DNA of 64,000 nucleotides from Alopecurus myosuroides (lineage: Eukaryota > Streptophyta > Magnoliopsida > Poales > Poaceae): the NCBI GenBank assembly GCA_028641055.1, contig CM054062.1, positions 142,022,682 to 142,086,681 on the forward strand, read 5' to 3'. The translations under genes and the position numbers were made by a program. Below the pieces are notes generated by a model. It did no database searches and was not told the origin of the DNA. It saw only the letters and a list, made by a program, of their open reading frames with translations. This document shows positions 1 to 11,300 of this stretch, piece by piece (position 1 is the stretch's first letter; the number at the start of each line of letters is the position of its first letter).

Positions 1-486
1 GTTTCTTGACAATCGAAGCTTGGCGAGGAAGTTCTTGTAAGTGAGCTCATCCATGTCGGAGTCGAAGTAGCTTGGGGAGTCGTTGTTGGTGTCGTACTCC
101 GTCATGGTTGTGGATACGTTGTCGGTGTAGCATGGCTCCATCTCGTCATCCAAGCTTGCGATGTCGTAGTTGTAGTAGTGGTTCATGTCGGTGGAGCTCG
201 TGGAGTCAAAGTCGGCATGGTGGTTGTGGTACTCCTCCGTGTCGATGATGCTTGGGGAGGAGTAGTCGGTGTAGAGCTTGACGTCGTGGTCGTAGTAGTG
301 GTGGTGATCCACCATGTCATGCTCGTAGTCATGGTCATCCACGATGTCGTGCTCGTAGGAGTGGTCGTCCACCACGTCATGCTCGTAGGAATGGAGGTCC
401 ATGTCTAGGTCGTTGTAGTCGTAGTGGTCCATCATGGACTCATCATGGTCATCATGGCCTCCATATGATCCGCTCTCGCTATACAT
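1..486 (-). CDS. N-terminal part of a gypsy gag polyprotein (runs off window)
   Basis: Reading the minus strand from the ATG at 484-486, the frame stays open for 162 codons to the window edge, so this is the beginning of a longer protein. The product is rich in Asp, His, Tyr and Ser. It begins MYSESGSYGGHDDH and contains three copies of a ten-residue acidic unit around SYEHDVVDDH, encoded near 310-390. It lies downstream (minus strand) of an LTR and a primer-binding site matching initiator tRNA-Met, which is where gag sits in a gypsy retrotransposon. No capsid or zinc-knuckle domain is inside the window. The gag assignment is from position and composition; the open frame is seen directly. Confidence 0.55.
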   Translation of the reverse strand, partial: MYSESGSYGGHDDHDESMMDHYDYNDLDMDLHSYEHDVVDDHSYEHDIVDDHDYEHDMVDHHHYYDHDVKLYTDYSSPSIIDTEEYHNHHADFDSTSSTDMNHYYNYDIASLDDEMEPCYTDNVSTTMTEYDTNNDSPSYFDSDMDELTYKNFLAKLRLSRN

Positions 487-1830
487 GGTTAGTGACAAGC
501 GCAAGTGTATATAAAGAGTGTGAGGACCTAAGATCTCAACCCTCACCTTTTAGCAAATGTTGGAAACTAGTGGACCAAGCCAAGAGAAATCGATAGCAAA
601 AGAATGAAGTGACTTGAGTTCGAAAAATCCCAAAAACACGCTCCAAAACATACACGGCTTATGGGTGGATGGCAATGGGTTAGAAATGTGGCGAGGAAAA
701 CGACAAATCCAAAGAAAAGTTTGTTGTAAAACGTGGAGAAGAATCAAAGAAAAGTTAGCACGAAAACCAAACCTATAGGATGGAAATATGGTGGAACACA
801 CACACGCAAGGGAAAAATGGGGTTAGTGCGACCAATGGACGAGCGAAGAACGAAATGGACCTAACGTAGACTAATGCTCAATGCCACACTAACTCAAAGA
901 GGACGCTAGCTCAAACCGCAAATTTGAAAAGGCAACAAGATTCGCACCGTGGCAATCGGTCACTCTTTCTCTTTTACGACGCAATGCTACACGTTCCTAC
1001 AATGGAAAGCAATTGGCACCGATCCTTTTGCTTCTTTTTCTATTTTCTCTTTTTCTCTTTTTTTTTGATTTTCTCTTTTTGATGGATTCCAAAGTGCCAA
1101 TGCCTACTCGGTAGCTAATCTCTCACAAGCGCAAACCTCGCACTCTCGATGCCACAAATGCGATGCCAAGCGGTGTAAAAAGAACTAGTCCAAATAGGTA
1201 AGTAACACAATGGGGTGGGGTGGTTCAAGAGGAAGCAAGTTATACCTCTCTTATTGATGATCACGGACTTGCGGCCGTGGGGGAGTCGATGTCGTGGCGA
1301 TCCGTTGATGTGGAAGCATAGGTGATGTCGTGGGCGTCGCGTAGCACTTTGTTGCACTCAATTCGGATCAAAAACGACAACGAAAAACAAGTTTCAAAAT
1401 CTGTCCAAGAATCGAAGAGCAGGATTTTTCTGAAATTTTTGCTCAAATTCGAAATTTCTCCCAAATCAAGAAAATTTTTGGACAAATTCAAGAATTGTGG
1501 CTGAATAGAAAGATGGGGAATGGTTTTTGGCAACAAATCTATGAAACAAAACCACGAAAACCTCAACGAATCAAGAGATCGGTCGAAATCCCTTTCGGCT
1601 ATTTTTGGTCAAATTTTCGAATTTATGGTGGATAGAAGAAAATTTGGTGGTAGGGGAGGGGATGGGGTGTCGGATTCGTGTCAATCTAGCTCTGGATACC
1701 AGATGATGAGGTGTTGACCTCTAAGTTGGCCCGATCTTCACGAATCGACAAGAACGAACGAAGAACGCACGAAGAACGCGATGAACATGATGAACACGAG
1801 AGGGGGCGGGGTAGGGTGTCGGATTCGTGT
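487..1830 (-). other. Untranslated leader of the minus-strand gypsy element
   Basis: About 1.3 kb lie between the primer-binding site and the gag ATG. There is no convincing coding region; the short frames here are unsupported. A pyrimidine-rich tract (1031-1080, CTTTTTCTC type on the plus strand) and an AT-rich part (1380-1640) are the only compositional features. The distal end is occupied by a tandem duplication described separately. Confidence 0.5.
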
Positions 1831-1945
1831 CAATCTAGCTCTGATACCAGATGATGAGGTTTTGACCTCTTTGTTGGCCCGATCTTCACGAATCGACAAG
1901 AACGAACGAAGAATGCACGAAGAACGCGATGAACACGAGAGGGGG
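1657..1945 (-). repeat. 148-bp tandem duplication spanning primer-binding site and LTR end
   Basis: Two copies of one block lie head to tail with a period of 148 bp. Each holds leader sequence (GGTGTCGGATTCGTGTCAAT), the primer-binding site, TGATGAGG (the LTR end on the minus strand) and about 85-95 bp of LTR. The inner copy has an extra G in its primer-binding site (around 1694-1695). The outer copy at 1831-1849 is the one adjoining the full LTR. Confidence 0.85.
1831..1849 (-). other. Primer-binding site (tRNA-iMet type)
   Basis: The minus strand reads TGGTATCAGAGCTAGATTG two bases after the LTR end CCTCATCA. TGGTATCAGAGC is the usual plant primer-binding site complementary to the 3' end of initiator tRNA-Met. 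A second, slightly altered copy ends at 1701. Confidence 0.85.
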
Positions 1946-2942
1946 AATCGAGGGAAATCGAGGGCAAACACGTGGAAAACACAAAAGAGGGAAGATAACT
2001 CGTGAAGCCTACGAGGGATCGCAAACCCAAGTCAACAACACGCTAATTGAAACCGTTTCTCTTACCGGCCGGTCCACCGATCCAACAGAAGCCGCGAGGG
2101 GAAGGTTGGCAAGTGCTACTAGAATCACTATGTGAGAGAGTAGCTCCTTGGAGAGATCTTGATACAATCCTAGATGAACATCATCAACATAGGAGTAGCC
2201 TCATAAGAGGAGTCACCTCAAAAGAGGGATACAAGGGCAAAGCCCCAAACTCTCGAAAACAATGCTCAAAACTATTCCTAACCCTAGATCTAGCCACAGG
2301 AGTCCTTTATATAGTCGGGGTCGAAACGGGGGTCGAAACGGTGCCAAAACGGTCAATTCCCGTGCATTTCGGGGCCACCCCGGCCTGGGAGCCGGCCTGG
2401 CCGGCCTGGAACCCGGCCTGGGGCCAGGGTGGGGCGCAGAGGCCTGGTGCCCGGCCTGGGGCCAGGGTGGGAGGCCGGCCCCCTCGGGCTGGTGCCCGGC
2501 CTGGTGCCCGGCCTGGGGCCAGGGTGGGAGGCCGGCTCCCTCGGGCTGGTGCCCGGCCTGGTGCCCGGCCTGGGGCCAGGGTGGGATGAGGAGGCCGGCC
2601 TGGGGCCAGGGTAGGCCGGCCTGGGGCCAGGCTAGCCCGGCCTGGGGCCAGGGTGAGGTCGGGAGCCTCCCTTTCCCTCCGTTCTTCCTCCTCGGAACTC
2701 CAATCTTGACGCCGTCTTCACCCACGTTCTTCCTAGCTTCATGCGCACCTTCTTGGATGTGTTCTTGAGCATCTTGGGCACCATCTTGGGTCTCCATGTG
2801 GTGATCCCACCTATGCATGTAGAGGGGTATTTCATGAGGTAGAGCACCGTTCACCAAGTCACCGGAAACGTACGGAGGTAGGAGTGAGTTCACCTTGTTG
2901 CGTATCGATGTTTTGCTTGGTGGAATACGGTGGGCTACATCA
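1852..2942 (-). repeat. 5' LTR of the minus-strand gypsy element
   Basis: On the minus strand the block starts TGATGTAGCCC and ends AACCTCATCA, giving TG...CA ends immediately next to the primer-binding site. Length is about 1091 bp. The upper boundary is inferred from the point where the neighbouring LTR fragment stops matching its relative at 6044. The LTR contains a GC-rich minisatellite and a long fortuitous open frame on the minus strand (2213-2893). The other LTR and most of the element lie to the left of the window. Confidence 0.65.
2400..2660. repeat. GC-rich minisatellite inside LTR
   Basis: A 57-bp unit is present a little over twice between about 2440 and 2585. It is itself built from GTGCCCGGCCTG twice, a GGGCCAGGGTGG segment and a CCCTCGGGCTG segment. 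It is followed by shorter units of about 24 bp (GGCCGGCCTGGGGCCAGG) to about 2655. The period is a multiple of three, so frames stay open on both strands; the minus strand reads repeated WPQAGHQ. Confidence 0.85.
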
Positions 2943-3801
2943 TTATGCCAAGTTGATTATAATCTTTATTGTATATGCTATTTGTGATCTTGCATGCTTT
3001 CCGTTGCTAGTGGTTGCCCTGGCCAAGTAGTTGCTAGTGACTCCAAGAGGGAGTATTTATGCTCGATAGTGGGTTCATGCCTCCTTTTCGCCTGTGCTCG
3101 AGTGACAAAAACGTGACGGTGGAGGATGTGCTGTTGCCACTAGGGAGAAAACAGCGGTGTGAGTGCCCGCGTGCAAAATCATTGCTTACATTAAACGCAT
3201 TGTTTAATGCAATTATATGTTGCTTGGAAATTAATACCTAAGGGGTTCGGATGATAACCTGAGGGTGGATTATTAGTCATAGATGCATTTGGTTTACGGC
3301 CTATGTATATTGTTGTAATGCCCGCACTAAATATCATAGAAGTCATCATGTCATGGATGTGCACTACGGTGCAACCATTATTTGTCAATTGCCTAGCTGT
3401 AATTTGTTCACCCAGCATGCTATCTTTTGAGAGACACCACTAGTGAACCTATGAACCCCGGTCTATTTTCTTACACTGTTAAACAAACCACTACAATTTC
3501 CTGCTTTCTTTACTTACTGCAAGCATACATTATTTTCCACACTATACGTCTAATATTTGTTTTCACCAAGACCGGTGAGATTGACAACCTCACTGTACCG
3601 TTGGGGCAAAGTATTTTGGTTGTGTTGTGTGCAGGTTCCGCGTTGTTGCTGACACCGGTGAGCCATCACCACCGTAAGTGGTATCAACCTTCCGAAGATC
3701 CTCTTTCTCCTACTGGATTGATAACCTTGGTTCTTAACTGATTGAAATTCTTACTGCTGCACTCATCATACCCTCCTCTTGGGGTTCCCAACACGCTATC
3801 A
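2943..3801 (+). repeat. LTR fragment (3' portion) inserted in gag
   Basis: From TTATGCCAAGTTG onward this is closely similar to 6048-6868 and has the same orientation. Shared landmarks are the GAGTGACA segment, GGGAGAAAACA, the ACCACTAGTGAACC block and the end CTCTTGGGG. It ends ...CACGCTATCA at 3801, after which gag coding sequence of the Tekay-like element resumes. The first roughly 690 bp of the LTR are absent, apparently displaced by the minus-strand element on the left. Confidence 0.75.
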
Positions 3802-4490
3802 AGGCATCATTGAGGCATAGCATCATATGCTTTCAAGGAAGGATTTCGAAATGATTCTTCAGGGATAATGAATCTGAAGAGGGATGAGTTCCACAGTCTG
3901 AAACAATGAGATAGGACTCTAAAGGAGTATATGGATGATTTCTGCACCTTATCAAGGTATGCACCGGAGGATATTGATACTGATGCTAAGAGCAAGGATA
4001 AATTCCTTAGTGGACTCAAGGGAGATTTGAAGATACCTCTGTCTGTAGCTTATGCACCAAATTATCAAGCCCTGCTAGACCAAGCCATCACTCTAGATAA
4101 CAATATGAGGAAGGAAGAGAACATAAAGAGAAAGTTTGGTGTTAGTAAAACTCACTCTGAGTCTTCACACAAGAAGCAACATATCTCTGAAGGTAGTGGC
4201 CACATATCTTGGAGCCACCACAACAATGGTCATGGCCACAGACACCATGGACATAACCACAATGGTGGATACAAGGGTAACAATGGAGGATTCAAAGGAA
4301 ACAATCACAATGGACATAGCCATGGAAATGGACATCATCGTCAAAATTATGAAGGTAAGAGAGATGTTTCCCAACTGACATGTTTCAAGTGCAAGAAGAC
4401 ATGACATTATGCTAATGACCGCCCAGAGAGGAAAGTTGATGAGAATGCCAAGACCAACCCATTTCAGAAAGGACATGCGAACCATGTCAA
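3802..4490 (+). pseudogene. Gag fragment of a Tekay/Del-like gypsy element (zinc knuckle broken)
   Basis: Gag forms the virus-like particle and binds the element RNA. The translated part includes the typical retrotransposon gag core (EYMDDFCTLSRYAPEDIDTD, encoded from 3931), then a His/Gly/Asn-rich linker (4200-4350) and a CCHC zinc knuckle beginning CFKCKKT. The knuckle is disrupted: the Gly codon is TGA at 4402-4404 and the last Cys is Arg. An upstream stop (TAG at 3909-3911) also interrupts the frame. The gag N-terminus is missing because the LTR fragment at 2943-3801 sits in it. The family call rests on this core together with the following protease and RT. Confidence 0.75.
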
Positions 4491-4491
4491 T

Positions 4492-5354
4492 GTGGAAGAA
4501 GTGATGGATGAACCTGATGCTATGATTGGTACGTTTCTACTCAACTCTTTTACAACATTGGTTTTATATGATACTGGAGCATCTCATTCATTCATATCAA
4601 GAGCATTTGTCAATAAAAATGGGCTACCCACTAAAACCATAGGAAGAACCATTAGAGTAAGCTCCCCAGGTGGAGAGATGCTCGTCAATGCCGAATGCAA
4701 GAAACTTACCTTAGAAATTGGGAAATATAAATTTCCAACCCATCTCGTAATTCCAGAATCTCAAGGACTAGATGTTATTTTGGGGATGGATTGGATGACC
4801 ACTTTTGGAGGAGTCATAGACTGTGCAAACAGAGCCATTACACTCACCACCCTAGAAGGAAAAAGGATTAGATTAAATTCGAACATGGAAATAAAAGGGA
4901 TTAGACTCAATTCTCTTAAGGGAGTTAGCCTAGATCAAGTATCCATATTGAGGGAATACCCTGATGTTTTTCTCAAGGAATTACCAGGAAAGCCACCTGA
5001 TAGAGATATAGAGTTTCTCATTGATCTATTACTAGGCACTGGCCCCATAGCAAAAATACCTTACCCCATGTCTACTGATGAGTTAAAGGAACTTAAGAAG
5101 CAATTAGAGGAACAACTCAGAAATGTTTTATCCGTGAAATTTCATCACCATGGGGAGCACCAATTCTGTTCGTGGAGAAGAAAGACATGAGTCAGCGGTT
5201 AGTTATGGACTATCGTTCTCTAAATGAAGTGACTATCAAGAACAAGTATCTTTTTCCTAGGATCAATGACCTGTTTGATTAATTAGAAGGAGCATGTGTG
5301 TTCTCCAAGATTGATCTTAGGTCCGGGTATTTCCAATTGAAGATTAGGGGGCAT
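4492..5354 (+). pseudogene. Protease and start of reverse transcriptase, Tekay/Del-like gypsy
   Basis: The frame at 4492-5190 carries a retropepsin-like aspartic protease with LYDTGASHSFIS (catalytic Asp codon at 4570-4572) and the typical later segment VILGMDWM. It is followed by the RT entry region (LREYPDVF, ELPGKPPDR). Around 5125-5140 the frame shifts, so [14 protein letters not shown] continues in another frame. A TAA at 5280-5282 interrupts FD-LEGACVFSKIDLRSGY. The coding sequence is then cut at 5354 by the solo LTR, inside the RT segment FQLKIRGH. The domains are recognised with good confidence; the product cannot be made intact. Confidence 0.8.
5350..5354. repeat. Target-site duplication, left copy
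   Basis: GGCAT directly before the solo LTR; the right copy AGCAT is at 6869-6873, one mismatch. Confidence 0.55.
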
Positions 5355-6868
5355 TGATACGTCTCCAACATATCTATAATTTCTAATGCTCCATGATAAT
5401 ATTATGACAATTGCTACATGTTTTCTCCCTTCTTTATAGAATTTTTACACGTTTTCTGGGACTAACCTATTAACAAGATGCCAAGTGCCAGTTCCCTGTT
5501 TTCTGCTGTTTTTTATTTCAGAAAAGTTGTTCTGGAAATATTCTCGGAATTGGACCCCACAAAGCCCGAAGTGCCTATTTTCCCCGGAATCATCCAGAAG
5601 ACCAAAGAGGAGTCGAAGAGGGGCACCAGGGGGCCCACACCATGGGGTGGCGCGCCCCCCTTGGCCGCGCGAGGGGGTGGTGTGGGGCCCCCAGGGATCC
5701 ACCGCCTTTGCCCTTTCGCTTATTTATTCCCCCCGAATGGAAAACCCTAGGCACCTGATCAAATACCCCGAAAAGTTCCACAGCCACCGTCATCGTCAAC
5801 CCTAGATCAGGGGGGTTCTGAAGCTGTCTCCGGCACCCTGCCGAAGAGGAAATCATCACCGGAGGCCTCTTCATCACCAATCCTGCCTCCGGAGTGATGC
5901 GTGAGTAGTTCATCGCCATAGCAGTAGCTAGATGGTTGTCTCCTCCTCATATGCCTCCATGTTTACATCTCGTGAGCTGCCTAACATGATCGAGATTGAT
6001 CTTATGTAATTCTCTATCCTGTGTTTGCTGGGATCTGATGAATATTGAACTTATGCCAAGTTGATTATAGTCTTTATTGCATATGTTGTTTGTGATCTTG
6101 CATGCTTTCTGTTGCTAGTGGTTTCTCTGGCCAAGTAGTTGCTAGTGACTCCAAGAGGGAGTATTTATGCTTGATAGTGGGTTCATGCCTCCTTTTCGCC
6201 TGTGCTCGAGTGACAGAAACGTGACGGGGGGGGGGGATGTGATGTTGCCACTAGGGAGAAAACAACGGTGTGAGTGCCCACGTGTACAATCATTGCTTAC
6301 ATTACACACTTTGTTTAATGTAGTTATCTGTTGCTTGCAACTTAATACCTAAGGGGGTTTAGATGATAACCCGAGGGTGGATTATTAGTCATATATGTAG
6401 GTGGATTACGGTCTATGTATATTGTTGTAATGCCCGCACTAAATATCATAGTAGTCTTCATGTCATGAATGTGCACTACGGTGCAACCTTTATTTGTCAA
6501 TTGCCCAGCTGTAATTTGTTCACCCAGCATGCTATCTTTTATGGAGAGACACCACTAGTGAACCTATGAACCCCGATCCATTTTCCACACTATACGTATA
6601 ATCTTTGTTTTCAGCAAGACCGGTGAGATTGACAACCTCACTGTACCGTTGGGACAAAGTATTTTGGTTGTGTTGTGTGCAGGTTCCGCGTTGTTGCTAA
6701 CATCGGTGAGGCGCCATCACCACCATCAGTGGCATCAACCTTCTGAAGATCCTATTTCTCCTACTGGATTGACAACCTTGGTTCTTAACTAAGGGGAAAA
6801 CTCCTACCGCTGTTCTCATCACACCCTCCTCTTGGGGCATCCCAATGAGTGCAAGATCTGCACCATCA
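5355..6868 (+). repeat. Solo LTR of a gypsy-type element (1514 bp) inserted in RT
   Basis: The block begins TGATACGTCTCC and ends CTGCACCATCA, so the ends are TGAT...ATCA. It has the usual Triticeae LTR layout: an AT-rich start, a GC-rich promoter block (5630-5700, CCCACACCATGG...GGCGCGCC), then U5-like sequence. No internal region or second LTR follows; RT coding resumes directly at 6869. The two flanks match as a near-perfect 5-bp duplication. This is the expected product of LTR-LTR recombination. A G-rich run (6228-6236) lies inside. Confidence 0.8.
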
Positions 6869-8326
6869 AGCATGATATACCTAAGACAGCCTTTGTCACT
6901 AGATATGGTTCATATGAGTATACTTTGATGCCATTTGGATTAACCAATGCACCATCATACTTCATGAATATGATGATCAAAGTGTTCATGGAATTTCTGG
7001 GCAAGTTTTTCGTAGTCTTCATTGACGACATTTTGATCTATTCCAAGAGCACCAAAGAACATGGGAATCACCTCCATTTGATTTTGGATAAGCTTCCGGA
7101 GCAAAAGCTTTATGCCAAGTTTAGTAAGTGAGAGTTCTGGCTAAGTGAAGTGGGATTTCTTGGACACATCGTGTCAAAGGAAGGAATTGTTGTTGATCCA
7201 TCCAAAATAGCAGCAGTAATGGAATGGGAACCACCCGAAAATGTTGGGGAGATTTGTAGTTTCCTAGGTTTGGCAGGTTATTACCGGAGGTTCATTGAGA
7301 ATTTCTCCATAATTGTCAAGCCCATGACTGATTTGTTGAAGAAGGAAAAGAAGTTTGAGTGGACTGATGCATGTGAAACCAGTTTTCAAGAGTTGAAGGA
7401 ACAATTGGTGTCATCCCTAGTCCTATGCTTACCAGATTCAGAGAAAGAATTTCAAGTGTACTATGATGCCTCACTCCAAGGACTTGGAAGTGTTCATATG
7501 CAAGGAGGAAAATTAGTATCATATGCCTCTAGACAACTCAAGAAGCATGAAGTCAACTATCCCACACATGATCTAGAGTTAGATTCAGTAGTCCATGCCT
7601 TGAAGACCTGGAGACATTATTTGACGGGGAAACGGTGTGAAGTCTTCACAGACCACAAGAGTTTGAAATACATATTCACCCAGAAGGATTTGAACATGAG
7701 ACAAAGAAGATGGTTAGAACTTATTAAGGATTATCATCTGAGTTTGCAATATCATCCTGGTAAGGCTAATGTAGTGGCTGATGCTCTGATCTGCAAGGTT
7801 TATGTGAATGGCCACACGGCAGGAGAATTACCTGAGGATTTGTGCAAGGCATTCAAGGATCTCAGAATGGAAGTAGTACCCGAAGGATTCATAGCCTCAT
7901 TGGTGGTACAACCAACTTTGGTGTACATGATACGTGAATCACAGAAAGAAGACAAAGATATAGAGGAAATTAAAGTCAACCTAAGAGTGGGAAAAACTAA
8001 GGGATTTCATGAAGATGAGAAAGGAACTATGTGGTTCGAGAAACGTGTTTGTGTAGCTAATGACAGTGATCTTAGCTAGGAAATTGATTTTGCAACAGGC
8101 TCATGAAACACCCTACTCCATTCATCCAGGTAATACTAAAATGTACATGGATGTGAAGGAGAGATTCTGGTGGAATAACTTGAAGAGAGACATCGCAGAG
8201 TTTATAGAAAAATGTGATGTGCGTAGTAGAGTGGAAGCAGAACATCAAAATCCAACAGGACTATTGCAACCATTGAATGTGCCAGATTGGAAGTGGGAAC
8301 AAATTGGTATAGATTTTTGTAACACC
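6869..8326 (+). pseudogene. Reverse transcriptase, RNase H and start of integrase, Tekay/Del-like gypsy
   Basis: This continues the RT interrupted at 5354. [16 protein letters not shown] and MPFGLTNAP are followed by the catalytic FIDDILIYS (7018-7044), which is intact. A TGA at 7129-7131 replaces a Cys codon in the next conserved segment. From 7150 the frame reads through the RT thumb ([12 protein letters not shown]), a Ty3-type RNase H ([30 protein letters not shown]) and the linker to integrase. After a stop near 8079 the integrase zinc-binding region (QAHETPYSIHPGNTKMY) continues in another frame with one zinc Cys replaced (CDVRSR). Coding stops at GIDF where the 3.4 kb LTR begins; the integrase core is absent. 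Confidence 0.85.
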
Positions 8327-11300
8327 CGGGGGATTTCCCCCCCCCTAATAAAATATGTTGCTTGTTTTTATTTTTCTTTTTGCATAGCATGGCATAATGC
8401 ATCGTCATGCATTTAAAACTTGCAAACTAATTGAAAATAATCAAATCTTGTTTTCTAAAATTTCCAGAAATTTATTTGATCTCTGAACCTATTTTTATTA
8501 TCACCTAAACAATTGTGAAAAAACCCCAGATGTTTTAAGATGGAGAGGAGCAGCCCAACCCAGCCAGCCAAGACCAGCCGAACCATCCTCCACCGAAACC
8601 CTAATGTCTCCTGGCATTTTTCTATTCCTACCCCTACCTTTTGCAGCCACCCTCTTTTGTTTTCTCGCTTTCGCAACGAGGTCCTCCCACCACTCCTATC
8701 CACACAGAACCCACACCATGCATACAGGACCCACACACACGAGGTGATCGCTCGATCCCCCTCCTCGTTTTCGTCTCCTAGCTCGAGCGCCAGCCGCTCC
8801 TCTCCCTGTTGCCTCCCCTCCGCCTTCGTTCTCGCGCCAGTAGGCGCCTCTGCGAGCAGGGCCGCCGGCCACCGGATCCTCGCCATGTTTTCCCTCCTCT
8901 CCTCTCGTAGACCTTGTCCGCCATGGATGCCGGACGCCTCGACCTCGCCTTCTCCCGAGCAGGCGCGTGCTGCCAGCCCTATCCCCTGTACCTCCTCGTC
9001 CACCTCCGGCCGCACCAAGAGATCCTCTACTGCCCGGTTTTCTGCCTCACGCCGGCAGCCGGAACTCGCCCGCGACGAGGTGTTCCTCGGCCACGATCAC
9101 GGCCTGCTCCACCATCGAGCTCGCCTCCTCTGTTTCCAAGTGCTGCAGAGCATCCCGACCTCTTCTCCACCTCCGCCCGGCTCGCCGTCTTCCTCGCTCA
9201 TGACCCCGGCGGCCAGACTGATGCTCTGCCCCGACCTGGTGCATCTCGCGCCCTTGTGGCCGGCCTCCAACGCCTCCCTCTGTGTCCTCGTGTGCTCATC
9301 CCCGACGAGGGCGTCCTTGAGGACCTCCACCTCACTATGCCAAGCTCGGCCTCCTCGCGCCCTCATCGACGCGTGGCAAGTGTTTGGTGCACTGTCCGCA
9401 AGAAGATTGGTGCGTTGCACGCCCCATCTGTGCAGGTGCTTCTTTCATTGTAGTCGGGGCCTTCGTTCCACGTGCATTCAGTGTCCGTGACGCCAACAAA
9501 ATTCCTGACACCAAGTACGAATGCCAAGATCTTCCCCGACCCGTACTTCTACGACAAGGTCATCTCCGACAAGTACCGCTACCCCGAACCGAGAACCTCG
9601 GACCCGAACAATGACCATGACTACACCTTAGACAATATCACCGTTTCATGTCCGTCATTATCCGCATTGTGTTGGTCTCCTTCGTGCGCACCATGAAGAC
9701 CGGAACCGCCAAGATCCACTACACGGATGTGACGAGTACCTCGACCACGCCTACTTCCTTTTCGAACCTCGATGACAAGATCGACAACGACCACCGATTG
9801 TCGAACGACTACTTAGACTACTATATCTACATCCACTCCGGGAATAGAATGGCTACTTCCTCTACGCCCAAGTTTCCTGCGTTGACCCCGAGATCCTCTT
9901 TCCAACGTACGAACCCAAACCCTAACCCCTATAACATTGACCCCGAAGTTTCCAATGTTAACCCCTGACAGGGCACACACGTGGCTAATTCCTATTTGAC
10001 GATACCGGTTCGTTAAGTCATCTAACTTGGGCCGTTAGATCTAAATCCTACAGGTGGGAAGTTAGGGTTACCTCGGGCCGCCGGAGTGGTGGCCGGAAAT
10101 GGGGATGCGGCGGCGGGGCTTGCAGACGATGATCGGCGCCGATGATGCAGGGGTTCTAGAGGCTGGGGAAGCACACGACGAGGACCATCGCGACGCGGCG
10201 GAATCGGAGGTGGCCTCAGCATGCTCGCCCGCTTCCGGGATCGACGACAGCGAGCGAATGGAGGCGGCGCAGGCTCCGGTGTCCTCGGGAGATCACCGCA
10301 GGGTGGAAATACTGCACACAAAAAATCGACCAAAGGTTCTGGACTATGCGCACAGTCAAGGGGAAACAGATGGAGGTGGTCTCGAGCTCGGAAACCTTCT
10401 CTCCTCGCCGGAATTCGAAGAATACGGCGACGGCCGTGGGTAGCTCCGGCTAGCTCGATCTCACGATTGGGGGCGATAGAGAGGGTGTCACCAGAGGGGA
10501 AATGGAGAGGGAGAGGAGGATTTTAACGGGGAGCAAACGGAACGGAGATTCATGGCTTGTAACGCTCGGAATCAAGAGGATTAAATCCTACTTTATTCGG
10601 AAGAAACGGATGCAGGGAGGTTGATGACGATGATGACGTCATCATGACATCATTTTTTCTTTCTTTTTTCCTGTTTATTTAATTAAATCATAACTTCTAT
10701 TTTAATTATCCAAATGACATGAAACAAAATTCTAAGTTCTTGAAATTTCAAATACTTTCCAACAGTATCATTTTTGTAAACTTTTCAACATATTTATATT
10801 TTTGAATTTGGAAAATTGAATAATTCCTTAATGGTTACTTAATGTGATTTTTAATTTAAAAATTTATAAAACATAGTTATTGCTCAATTAAAATTCTAGT
10901 GACATTCTAAATGTTGAAAATATATTTTTGAAAGTCATTTCATCTTGTTTTCACAATTTTATATTTTCAGAATATAAATAAAACACTAATAGTACTTTAA
11001 GGCAATTTTAAAATTTAGAAAATAATAAATTAATGTTATTGTCTAAATAAAATTTTAGAGACATTTTATATGTCATATATAATTTTTGGAAAGCCATTTT
11101 TAAACCATTTTCACATTTTATAAATTTAGGATATGAAGTATTTACTAATAGTAACTTAATACTTTTTAATTAGTTCATATCAAATAATTAATATTGTTGC
11201 TCAATAAAGAATAAAACCACAAGTCATAATATTGTTTTCAAATATCTGTTTTATGTTATTTTCAAGAAATGCATTTTATTTTCACACCTTTATGTTTAAA

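Noticed and set aside
178..408. Val/Gly-rich plus-strand frame and Thr-rich minus-strand frame
   Set aside because: Both are out-of-frame readings of the repetitive gag coding sequence, which is open on the minus strand from 486.
2213..2893. 226-codon minus-strand frame
   Set aside because: It lies wholly within an LTR and is kept open by a minisatellite with a period divisible by three; no domain is seen.
8455..9490. Long frames on both strands (316 and 187 codons)
   Set aside because: GC-rich sequence of a solo LTR; products are low-complexity Pro/Ser/Arg or Glu/Gly/Arg without domains.
10022..10526. Overlapping frames of about 100 codons on both strands
   Set aside because: Same reason: GC-rich part of the 3.4 kb LTR, no recognisable protein.
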